A stretch of 6,680 bases of DNA, taken from assembly GCA_947500965.1 (NCBI GenBank), contig CANMWW010000125.1, positions 1-6,680 of the forward strand, read 5' to 3'. Made by a program: the position numbers and the translations under genes. The notes under the pieces were generated by a model. It ran no database searches. It was given only the letters and a program-made list of their open reading frames with translations, and had not been told where the DNA came from. This DNA is from Alphaproteobacteria bacterium. GTDB lineage: Bacteria > Pseudomonadota > Alphaproteobacteria > CACIAM-22H2. Within the stretch, counting starts at the first letter, position 1, and each line of letters opens with the position of its first letter. Shown one piece after another: positions 1-6,407 of the stretch.

Positions 1-1374
1 ACCGACAGGCGCGTGTACAACCTCTTCGCGGAGAACCTGCTCCAGCAGGACGACACGGGCGCGTTCCGCCCGATGCTCGCGGAGGGCTGGGACTACGCGC
101 CGGACCGCAGGTCGGTCACCTTCCGCCTGCGCAAGGGCGTGCGGTTCCACGACGGCACGGAGTTCGACGCCGCCGCCGTGAAGTTCAACCTCGAGCGCGT
201 GGCGGACCCCGCCAACAACGCGCGGGCCCGGCAATACCTGCTCGACCTCGCCTCGGTCGACGTGGTCGACAACCATACGGCGCGGGTGAACCTGAAGCAG
301 CCCAGCGGCGGGTTCCTCGCCGTGCTCGCGCTCGAGGCGGGCTCGATGCTCTCGCCGGCGGCGATCCGCTCGATGGGCCCCGAGTTCGCGCGCAGGCCGG
401 TCGGCACGGGGCCCTTCAAGGTCATGTCCTGGACCAGCGGCCGCGTCGAGGCCGAGCGCTTCGACGGCTACTGGCGCGACGGCGCCGACGGGCGGAAGCT
501 GCCCTACCTCGACAAGGTGGTCGTCCGCGTCATCGCCAACACCGCGGTGAAGCTGGTCGAGCTGAAGGCCGGCGGCGTCCAGGTCGGCGACGCGATCCAG
601 GTCAAGGACTTCGACCAGGTCGAGCGCGATCCCGCGCTCATGCTCTCGGACACGATCCAGGGCATCCAGCAGTACATGGCCTTCAACGTCACGAAGCCGC
701 CCTTCGACAACATCGACCTGCGCCGCGCCGTCGCGCTCGCGATCAACCGGCCGGCGATCGAGCGCGTCATCTCGCGCGGCCAGGGCGTCGTCAGCCAGGG
801 CCTCAAGCCGCCCTCGTCGCTCGCCTACGACAAGTCGATCCGGGGCCATGGCCACGACGTCGCCGCCGCCAGGGCCGCGTACCAGAAGTCCGGCCACAAG
901 GGCCCGATCACGCTGGTGGTGATCCAGCGCGACCCGGACACGCAGATCGCGCAGCTGCTGCAGGCGATGCTGAAGGAGGCCGGCATCGAGCTGAAGATCG
1001 AGGTCCTCGAGCGCCAGGCCTGGCTCGACAAGGTGCTGGGACGCACCTTCCAGGTCGGCATCCTGCGCGCGGGCATCCCGCGCCCCGACCCCGACCTGAC
1101 CTTCTCGAACTTCTACGGCAAGGGCGCGCGGCAGAACTACTCGGGCTTCCTCGACGATCGCATCGACGCGCTGCTCGACGTCTCGCGCCGCGAGAGCGAC
1201 GTCGAGGTCCGCCGCAAGGCCTATGCGGAGATCCAGCAGGTCCTCCTCGACAACTACGCGGAGACCTACTTCTTCTTCCGCCCGAACAAGGAGGTGCTGC
1301 GTCGCGAGGTGCAGGGCTTCGCACGCGAGTTCGCCGGGACTTGGATCTACGCCGAGACCTGGCTGAAGCGCTGA
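1..1374 (+). CDS. ABC transporter substrate-binding protein, family 5 (peptide/opine/nickel type), 5'-truncated by window edge
   Basis: This is the periplasmic receptor that would capture the solute and deliver it to the permease pair. The reading frame is open from base 1 and gives 457 visible residues ending in a TGA stop. Family members are usually about 500-540 residues, so the signal peptide and first tens of residues lie outside the window. The GTG at position 13 is internal: the residues before it (TDRR) continue smoothly into the conserved VYNLFAENL segment. The family-5 signature is at visible residues 41-55 (FRLRKGVRFHDGTEF), followed by the VGTGPF segment at 134-139 that recurs in this family. 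The C-terminus (ETWLKR) looks intact. The dioxygenase gene follows after 23 bp and two Dpp-type ATPase genes come next, which supports a role in the same importer. Family membership is secure. The ligand is unknown; oligopeptide, opine, glutathione or another small polar compound are all possible. Confidence 0.93.
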   Translation, partial: TDRRVYNLFAENLLQQDDTGAFRPMLAEGWDYAPDRRSVTFRLRKGVRFHDGTEFDAAAVKFNLERVADPANNARARQYLLDLASVDVVDNHTARVNLKQPSGGFLAVLALEAGSMLSPAAIRSMGPEFARRPVGTGPFKVMSWTSGRVEAERFDGYWRDGADGRKLPYLDKVVVRVIANTAVKLVELKAGGVQVGDAIQVKDFDQVERDPALMLSDTIQGIQQYMAFNVTKPPFDNIDLRRAVALAINRPAIERVISRGQGVVSQGLKPPSSLAYDKSIRGHGHDVAAARAAYQKSGHKGPITLVVIQRDPDTQIAQLLQAMLKEAGIELKIEVLERQAWLDKVLGRTFQVGILRAGIPRPDPDLTFSNFYGKGARQNYSGFLDDRIDALLDVSRRESDVEVRRKAYAEIQQVLLDNYAETYFFFRPNKEVLRREVQGFAREFAGTWIYAETWLKR

Positions 1375-1385
1375 AGACCCATCCC

Positions 1386-1392
1386 GGAGGAG
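1386..1392 (+). promoter_or_regulatory. Ribosome binding site of the dioxygenase gene
   Basis: GGAGGAG lies 5 bp before the ATG at 1398, in the 23-bp gap after the binding-protein stop codon. It is a near-perfect Shine-Dalgarno sequence. It decides the start in favour of 1398 over an in-frame ATG at 1341, which would overlap the binding-protein gene. Confidence 0.8.
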
Positions 1393-1397
1393 CGACC

Positions 1398-2477
1398 ATG
1401 AGCGAGATCCTGCGCGAACCCGTCCGCGACGCCACCGCCTGGCGCGGGGACGACCTCGGGGACGACCCGTCCTGGCGGGTGGCGATCGGCGAGCGCGAGC
1501 GCGAGGCGATGCTCGCGGGGCTCAAGGCCGTGCAGGCCAAGGGCCTGTGGTTCCACCAGATGGAGGCGGCTGACTTCCCGCTCGACGATTCGCTGCGCGC
1601 GCTGGTCGCGCGCATCAGGCACGACGTGAGGGACGGCCGCGGCTTCGTGCTGCTCGAGGGCTTCCCGCTGCGCAACCTCTCGATCGACGAGATTCGCCTC
1701 GTCTACTGGGGCCTGTCGCTCCATCTCGGGACCTGCGTCAGCCAGGACGGCCGCGCCGCCCTCGTCGCGGACGTCTGGGACCGCGGCCAGAAGAAGACGC
1801 CGCTGACCCGCGCCTATGGCAGCAAGCGCGAGTCGAAGCTGCACGTGGACCTCGCCGACGTCGTCGGCCTCCTCTGCGTGCGACAGGCCAAGGGCGGCGC
1901 GCCGACCACGCTCGCGAGCTCGACGACGGTCTACAACGCCTTCCTCGAGAAGCATCCCGAGCTCGTGCCGATGCTCTACGAGGGCTTCCACTGGGACCGG
2001 TTCAGCGAGCACGCGGCCTGGGAGAAGCCCATGTCGGTCGCGAAGATCCCGGTGTTCAGCTACGCCGGCGGCCAGCTGAGCTGCCGGTACAACCGCAGCT
2101 GGATCTCCGGCGCCTTCGCGCGCATGGAGAAGACGATGAGCAACGCCGAGCAGGTGCTGTTCGACTTCTTCGACCAGGCGGCGGAGGAGAACAGGCTCGA
2201 GATCGACCTCCAGCCGGGGCAACTCTACTTCGCGAGCAACTACACCGTGCTCCACGGCCGCGCGGCCTACGAGGAGGAGACGGAGGATTTCGGGGAGAAG
2301 CGCCATCTCCTCCGGATCTGGCTCAACATGCCGGGCTTCCGCGCCTTCGCCGACGAGGCGACGGTCCGCTATGGCCTCTCGAGCCATGGCAACATCGGCT
2401 GGACCGGCGCGGAGCTGCTCGCGCGCAAGCATCTCGAGCCGGGCCGCAGGCGCAGCTTCGTGGCCGGCGCCGCGTGA
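1398..2477 (+). CDS. TauD/TfdA-family Fe(II)/2-oxoglutarate-dependent dioxygenase
   Basis: The 359-residue product is a predicted cytoplasmic non-haem iron oxygenase. Enzymes of this family use O2 and 2-oxoglutarate to hydroxylate a substrate, often to start its breakdown. The iron-binding triad is visible: H149 and D151 in the HVD motif, and distal H286 in VLHGR. R306 in LLRIW is in place to bind the 2-oxoglutarate carboxylate. The spacing of 137 residues between the HxD motif and the distal His fits TauD/TfdA proteins. The segment after HVD (DVVGLLCVRQAKGG) is typical of a TauD/TfdA subgroup often annotated only as taurine catabolism dioxygenase; actual taurine activity is not implied. No signal peptide or membrane segment is seen. 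The start is ATG 1398, preceded by a strong Shine-Dalgarno. The stop overlaps the GTG start of the next gene by 4 bp, so it is co-translated with the importer ATPases. It probably acts on the imported solute (inference). Substrate unknown. Confidence 0.92.
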   Translation: MSEILREPVRDATAWRGDDLGDDPSWRVAIGEREREAMLAGLKAVQAKGLWFHQMEAADFPLDDSLRALVARIRHDVRDGRGFVLLEGFPLRNLSIDEIRLVYWGLSLHLGTCVSQDGRAALVADVWDRGQKKTPLTRAYGSKRESKLHVDLADVVGLLCVRQAKGGAPTTLASSTTVYNAFLEKHPELVPMLYEGFHWDRFSEHAAWEKPMSVAKIPVFSYAGGQLSCRYNRSWISGAFARMEKTMSNAEQVLFDFFDQAAEENRLEIDLQPGQLYFASNYTVLHGRAAYEEETEDFGEKRHLLRIWLNMPGFRAFADEATVRYGLSSHGNIGWTGAELLARKHLEPGRRRSFVAGAA

Positions 2478-3490
2478 GCGCAGCCGCCTTGCCGCTGCTC
2501 GCGGTCGAGGACCTGTCCGTCGCCTTCGCCGCCGGCGGCGGTGAATCGACGGCCGTCGATGGCGTCGGGTTCTCGATCGGCGAGGGCGAGGTGATGGCCC
2601 TCGTCGGCGAGTCCGGCTGCGGCAAGTCGGTGACCAGCCTCGCGATCATGGGCCTGCTGCCGCGCCCCGCGGCGCGGATCGCGCGCGGGAAGATCCTGTT
2701 CCGCGACCGGGATGGCGAGCGGCACGACCTCGCCGCCCTGCCGGAGCGCCGGATGCGCGCGATGCGCGGCAATTCCCTGGCGATGATCTTCCAGGAGCCG
2801 ATGACGAGCCTGAACCCGCTCGAGCCCATCGGCGACCAGGTGGCCGAGCCTCTGGTCACGCATCGCGCGATGGGCTGGCAGGCGGCGCGGCGCGAGGCGG
2901 CGGACCTGCTCGCGCAGGTCGGCCTGCCCGATCCCGGCAAGAAGCTCGACGCCTACCCGCACGAGCTCTCGGGCGGGATGCGACAGCGCGCGATGATCGC
3001 CATGGCGCTCGCCTGCCGTCCCCGGCTGCTCATCGCGGACGAGCCGACGACCGCGCTCGACGTCACCGTCCAGGCCCAGATCCTCGACCTCGTGCGCCAG
3101 CTGCGCGCCGCGCACGGCATGGCCGTCCTCTTCATCACCCACGACCTCGGCGTCGTGGCGGAGATCGCGGACCGCGTCACCGTCATGTACGCGGGCCAGG
3201 TCGTGGAGACCGGCACCGTCCGCGACGTCCTCAAGCGCCCCCGCCACCCCTATGCCCGCGCGCTGATCGCGGCCCTGCCGCGCATCGATCGCCGCGGCGG
3301 GCAGCTCCCCGCGATCCCCGGCCTCGTCCCCGACCTGCGCAGCTCGCCGCCGGGCTGCCGCTTCCACCCCCGTTGCGCCTCCGCCGTCGAGGGCCTGTGC
3401 GACATGCGCGCGCCGGCGCTCGAGCCGGTCGCGCCCGGCGTCGACGTGCGCTGCCTGCGCCGCGCCGAGCTCGAGGCGTCGCCCGCATGA
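2474..3490 (+). CDS. Dipeptide/oligopeptide-type ABC transporter ATP-binding protein (DppD/OppD type)
   Basis: This 338-residue protein is one of the two cytoplasmic ATPases that power the importer. Motifs in order: Walker A GESGCGKS at 45-52, Q-loop Q107 in MIFQEPMTSLNP, ABC signature LSGGMRQ at 165-171, Walker B LLIADEP at 185-191 with catalytic E190, and H-loop H223. All catalytic positions are intact. The C-terminal oligopeptide-transporter extension has four cysteines (C295, C301, C309, C327), the arrangement known to bind a [4Fe-4S] cluster in some DppD/OppD proteins. EPMTSLNPL after the Q-loop is typical of the D subunit, whereas the next gene has DPFSSLNP, typical of F. The GTG start shares 4 bp (GTGA) with the dioxygenase stop and no good Shine-Dalgarno precedes it, so translation is probably coupled. 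The stop overlaps the next start by 4 bp (ATGA). The substrate cannot be assigned from the ATPase. Confidence 0.95.
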   Translation: MSAAALPLLAVEDLSVAFAAGGGESTAVDGVGFSIGEGEVMALVGESGCGKSVTSLAIMGLLPRPAARIARGKILFRDRDGERHDLAALPERRMRAMRGNSLAMIFQEPMTSLNPLEPIGDQVAEPLVTHRAMGWQAARREAADLLAQVGLPDPGKKLDAYPHELSGGMRQRAMIAMALACRPRLLIADEPTTALDVTVQAQILDLVRQLRAAHGMAVLFITHDLGVVAEIADRVTVMYAGQVVETGTVRDVLKRPRHPYARALIAALPRIDRRGGQLPAIPGLVPDLRSSPPGCRFHPRCASAVEGLCDMRAPALEPVAPGVDVRCLRRAELEASPA

Positions 3491-4479
3491 GCGCGCCGGC
3501 GGCCCCGCTGCTCGAGGTGGATGGCCTGCGCAAGTGGTTCCCCGTGCGCGAGGGCATCGTCGTGCCGCGGACGGTCGGCCACGTGCGCGCCGTCGAGGAC
3601 GTCTCCTTCTCGATCGGCCGCGGCGAGGTCCTGGCGCTGGTCGGCGAGTCGGGCTCGGGCAAGAGCACGACCGGCCGGCTGGTGCTGCGCCTCCTCGAGC
3701 CGACCGCGGGGCGCGTGCGCTTCGACGGCGTCGACCTGCTCGGCCTGGGCGCGCGCGAGATGCGCGCCTTCCGCCGGCGCATGCAGATCGTCTTCCAGGA
3801 CCCGTTCTCGTCGCTGAACCCGCACCTGCGCGTCGCCGACATGCTCGAGGAGGCGATGGTCATCCACGGCCTCGAGCCGGATGGCGCGGCGCGGCGCGCG
3901 CGCGTCGAGGAACTGCTCGCCACCGTCGGCCTGCGGCCCGAGTACGGGCGCCGCTTCCCGCACGAGTTCTCCGGCGGCCAGCGCCAGCGCCTCGCCATCG
4001 CGCGCGCGCTGGCGGTGCGGCCGGAGTTCATCGTCGCCGACGAGCCGGTCTCCGCGCTCGACGTCTCGATCCAGGCGCAGATCGTGAACCTGCTCGACGA
4101 CCTGCAGAGGCGCTTCGGCATCGCGCTGCTCTTCATCGCGCACGACCTCGCCGTGGTGCGCCACGTCGCGACGCGCGTCGCGGTCATGTATCTCGGCCGG
4201 ATCGTCGAGATCGGCGACGCCGAGCGCGTCTTCGCCAGTCCCTCGCATCCCTACACGCGGGCGCTGATCTCCGCGATCCCGGTGCCCGACCCCGATGCGC
4301 GTCGCGAGCGGATCCTGCTGGGCGGCGAGATACCGAGCCCCATGGCGCCGCCCTCCGGCTGCGTCTTCCGCACGCGCTGCCCGCACGCGACGGAGGCCTG
4401 CGCGCGCGAGGTGCCGGCGCTGGAGGCGCGCGCGCCCGGCCACATGTCGGCCTGCCTGAGGGCCGCGGAACTCGCCTGA
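3487..4479 (+). CDS. Dipeptide/oligopeptide-type ABC transporter ATP-binding protein (DppF/OppF type)
   Basis: This 330-residue protein is the second ATPase, expected to form a heterodimer with the product of 2474-3490 beneath the permease pair. Motifs: Walker A GESGSGKS at 53-60, Q104 in IVFQDPFSSLNP, signature FSGGQRQ at 161-167, Walker B FIVADEP at 181-187 with E186, and H219. The early KWFPVREG segment (17-23), before the strand leading to Walker A, is characteristic of DppF/OppF subunits. The C-terminal extension again holds four spaced cysteines (C292, C298, C305, C323). The start is the ATG in the ATGA overlap with the upstream gene, with GAGG at 3473-3476 as a possible Shine-Dalgarno. 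The frame is open further upstream, to an ATG at 3373, but that extension only reads an alternative frame of the preceding gene and has no family similarity. The gene ends 9 bp from the convergent permease gene. Confidence 0.95.
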   Translation: MSAPAAPLLEVDGLRKWFPVREGIVVPRTVGHVRAVEDVSFSIGRGEVLALVGESGSGKSTTGRLVLRLLEPTAGRVRFDGVDLLGLGAREMRAFRRRMQIVFQDPFSSLNPHLRVADMLEEAMVIHGLEPDGAARRARVEELLATVGLRPEYGRRFPHEFSGGQRQRLAIARALAVRPEFIVADEPVSALDVSIQAQIVNLLDDLQRRFGIALLFIAHDLAVVRHVATRVAVMYLGRIVEIGDAERVFASPSHPYTRALISAIPVPDPDARRERILLGGEIPSPMAPPSGCVFRTRCPHATEACAREVPALEARAPGHMSACLRAAELA

Positions 4480-4507
4480 GTCGCGCGATCAGTCCTGCAG
4501 GCGCGAG
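4471..4507. terminator. Possible hairpin spanning both convergent stop codons
   Basis: CTCGCCTG (4471-4478) can pair with CAGGCGCGAG (4498-4507): 5 bp, a 2-nt bulge, then 3 bp, with a 19-nt loop. The 9-bp gap inside it contains the perfect 8-bp palindrome TCGCGCGA (4481-4488). No T-run follows on either strand, so this is not a canonical intrinsic terminator. In DNA this GC-rich such pairing may be chance. It is the only structure seen between the two convergent units. Confidence 0.2.
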
Positions 4508-5361
4508 TCCATCGCGTCGCGCAGGCCGTCGCCGAGGAAGTTGAGCGCCAGCGCGCTCAGGAAGATCGCGAGGCCGGGGAAGACGCTCATCCACCAGGCG
4601 TCCCAGTACTGCATGCCCGTCGCCAGCATGCCGCCCCAGGTCGGCGTCGGCGGCTGCGCGCCGAGGCCGAGGAAGGACAGCGAGGATTCGGTGATCAGCG
4701 CCGTCGAGGCGCGCAGCGAGGCGTAGACGACCACGTTGCCGACCACGCTCGGCAGGATGTGGCGCAGCATGATGCGCAGGTCCGAGGCGCCGAGCGCGCG
4801 CGCGGCCTGCACGAACTCGAGCTCCCGGATCGACAGCACCTGGCCGCGCACGAGCCGCGCGAAGCCCGGCACGTTGACGATCGCGATGGCGATCATCGCG
4901 TTGACGAGGTCGGGCCCGAGGACCGCGACGATGGCAAGCGCCAGGACGAGGATCGGGAAGGCGAGGAGCCCGTCCATGACGCGCATCACCACGTCGTCGA
5001 CCATGCCGCCGAAATAGCCGGAGGCGAGGCCGATCAGCGACCCGGCGACGAAGGCGAGCGCGATCGCGAGGAAGACGACCTGGACCGAGACCTGCGCGCC
5101 CTCGATGATGCGCGAGAGGATGTCGCGGCCGAGCTCGTCGGTGCCAAGCCAGTATTTCGCGTGCGGCGCGGCGAGGATGGCCTCGTAGTCGATGCCCGCC
5201 GGATCGTGCGGCATGACCCAGGGCGCGAAGGCGGCGCAGAAGGCGACGAGCGCCGAGACGAGGAGGCCGATGCGCCCGAGCCGGTGCGCCATGAGCCTGC
5301 GCGCCGTGCGCGCGAAGGCGCCCTCGGAAGGCACGGTGCCCGCGATCGCCGGGGTGCTCAC
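4489..5361 (-). CDS. Dipeptide/oligopeptide-type ABC transporter permease (DppC type)
   Basis: This 290-residue protein is an inner-membrane permease subunit. It has a cytoplasmic N-terminus and a first membrane segment at about 31-50. Next comes the DppC/OppC hallmark LGTDELGRD at 72-80, then five further hydrophobic segments at roughly 94-116, 132-149, 152-168, 205-224 and 255-277. The cytoplasmic EAA loop, which docks onto the ATPases, is at about 182-204 (EFVQAARALG through HILP, with G191 and P204). The start is GTG at 5361 (VSTPAIAG). A GGAGG lies 8 nt upstream, and the GTGA overlaps the stop of the DppB-type gene. The frame stays open upstream to an ATG near 5907, but that stretch is antisense-like arginine-rich sequence inside the DppB-type gene, so no fusion exists. 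It is in an operon with the DppB-type gene and converges on the ATPase genes. Its length is normal for the family. Confidence 0.94.
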   Translation of the reverse strand: MSTPAIAGTVPSEGAFARTARRLMAHRLGRIGLLVSALVAFCAAFAPWVMPHDPAGIDYEAILAAPHAKYWLGTDELGRDILSRIIEGAQVSVQVVFLAIALAFVAGSLIGLASGYFGGMVDDVVMRVMDGLLAFPILVLALAIVAVLGPDLVNAMIAIAIVNVPGFARLVRGQVLSIRELEFVQAARALGASDLRIMLRHILPSVVGNVVVYASLRASTALITESSLSFLGLGAQPPTPTWGGMLATGMQYWDAWWMSVFPGLAIFLSALALNFLGDGLRDAMDSRLQD

Positions 5362-6299
5362 AGCTTGATCCTCCGGTCGAGGGCCGCGTAGCAGAGGTCG
5401 GTCGCGAGGTTGACGGCGAGGACGCCGGCGACGATCACGAGGATCGCGCCCTGCACGGCCGCGAAGTCGCGCTCGAAGATCCCCTCGACGACCATGCGGC
5501 CGAGGCCGGGCATGCCGAACACGGTCTCGGTCACGACGGCGCCGCCGACCAGCGCGCCGGTCTGCAGGCCGATCACGGTGATCACGGGGATCAGCGCGTT
5601 GCGCAGCGCGTGGCGCAGCACGACGCGCGCCTCCGACACGCCCTTGGCGCGCGCGGTGCGGATGAAGTCCTGCGACAGGACCTGCAGCATCGCGGTGCGC
5701 GTCTGGCGCATCACCAGGGCCGACATCGCCGCGCCGACGGTCAGCGTCGGCAGGATCATGAGCTTGAGGTTCCCGACCGGGTCCTGCAGCAGCGGCACGT
5801 AGCCGGAGGGCGGAAGCCAGCGCAGCACGAGCGAGAAGAGGATGATGAGCAGCATCCCGGTCCAGAAATAGGGCAGGGCGACGCCGCTCATCGCGACCGC
5901 GGAGCACAGCATGTCGATCCAGGAGTTGCGGCGCAGCGCGGCGAGGATGCCGAGCGGCACGCCGACGACCACCGCCAGCACGATCGCGCCGAGCGTCAGC
6001 TGCAGCGTCACGGGCATGCGCGCGGCCAGCATCTCGGACACGGCCTCCTGCGTGCGCAGCGAGCGCCCGAGGTCGCCGGCCAGCGCCTGGCCGAGCCAGG
6101 TTGCGTACTGGACGAGCACCGGGCGGTCGAGGCCCATCTTCTCGCGCAGCGCGAGGCGCTCGGCCTGGCTCGCCTGCTCGCCGAGGATCGCGAGCGTCGG
6201 ATCCCCGGGCAGCAGCAGCGTGATCGAGAAGACCACGACGCTGACGACGAACAGCACGGGCACGAGGTGCACGAGCCGCTTCAGCACGTAACGATGCAT
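5358..6299 (-). CDS. Dipeptide/oligopeptide-type ABC transporter permease (DppB type)
   Basis: This 313-residue protein is the partner inner-membrane permease. It begins MHRYVLKRLVHLVPVLF with a first membrane segment at about 9-30, followed by the PGDP motif at 31-34 that marks DppB/OppB proteins. Other family features are MGLDRPVLVQY at 55-65, DLGRSL at 76-81 and LPPSGY at 162-167. Further hydrophobic segments lie at roughly 100-122, 133-158, 180-197, 236-258 and 283-301. The EAA loop is at about 211-238 (DFIRTARAKG through ALIP, with G220 and P238). The C-terminus DRRIKL is typical. The start is ATG at 6299; GGGGGAG (6316-6310 on the minus strand) about 10 nt upstream is the likely Shine-Dalgarno. 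A longer open frame to 6629 has no family similarity and runs antisense to the WD40 gene. It is the first gene of a two-gene permease unit, so its promoter should lie in 6300-6407. Confidence 0.94.
   Translation of the reverse strand: MHRYVLKRLVHLVPVLFVVSVVVFSITLLLPGDPTLAILGEQASQAERLALREKMGLDRPVLVQYATWLGQALAGDLGRSLRTQEAVSEMLAARMPVTLQLTLGAIVLAVVVGVPLGILAALRRNSWIDMLCSAVAMSGVALPYFWTGMLLIILFSLVLRWLPPSGYVPLLQDPVGNLKLMILPTLTVGAAMSALVMRQTRTAMLQVLSQDFIRTARAKGVSEARVVLRHALRNALIPVITVIGLQTGALVGGAVVTETVFGMPGLGRMVVEGIFERDFAAVQGAILVIVAGVLAVNLATDLCYAALDRRIKL
5370..5374 (-). promoter_or_regulatory. Ribosome binding site of the DppC-type permease gene
   Basis: On the minus strand GGAGG lies 8 nt before the GTG at 5361, inside the last codons of the DppB-type gene. 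It fixes the start and shows that, despite the 4-bp overlap, the second permease has its own ribosome binding site. Confidence 0.75.
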
Positions 6300-6407
6300 C
6301 GATCCCCGTCTCCCCCGCCGCCAGCGTAGATGACCGGCTTCGCGCTTGTCACGGCCCGCCGCGATGCCATCTTCCCGCCGCGCTTCCCCCCTCCGAGGCT
6401 TCGTCCC
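6300..6407. promoter_or_regulatory. Divergent intergenic region with possible back-to-back promoters
   Basis: These 108 bp must hold the promoters of the minus-strand permease unit and, probably, of the plus-strand WD40 gene. A weak candidate on the plus strand is TTGTCA (6346-6351) with CATCTT 16 bp downstream (6368-6373). On the minus strand, GTGACA (6352-6347) is followed 16 bp later by TCTACG (6330-6325). The two -35-like elements are the same bases read on opposite strands (TTGTCAC/GTGACAA). The -10 matches are poor (3 of 6). A 9-bp direct repeat CCCGCCGCG occurs at 6355-6363 and 6374-6382. GAGG at 6395-6398 is a likely Shine-Dalgarno for the WD40 gene. That a promoter region exists is inferred from gene orientation; the exact elements are uncertain. 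Confidence 0.35.

Noticed and set aside
1347..2432. A 361-codon open frame on the minus strand opposite the dioxygenase gene
   Set aside because: It is low-complexity, rich in R, A, E and L, with no recognisable motif. It mirrors the codon bias of the plus-strand gene, which has full catalytic motifs.
2369..4443. Long minus-strand open frames opposite the two ATPase genes (2369-3367, 3231-4187, 3250-4443)
   Set aside because: These are antisense shadows caused by high GC and few stop codons. Their translations are arginine/alanine-rich, without domains, and lie opposite genes with complete ABC ATPase motifs.
5362..5907. Apparent N-terminal fusion of about 180 residues on the DppC-type permease
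   Set aside because: The extension is an alternative frame of the DppB-type gene. A GTG start at 5361 with GGAGG 8 nt upstream gives a normal-length permease.
4759..6329. Plus-strand open frames opposite the permease genes (4759-5391, 5610-6329), rich in H, R, D and E
   Set aside because: The composition is that expected when hydrophobic membrane-protein codons are read on the opposite strand. No domain or plausible start context was seen.
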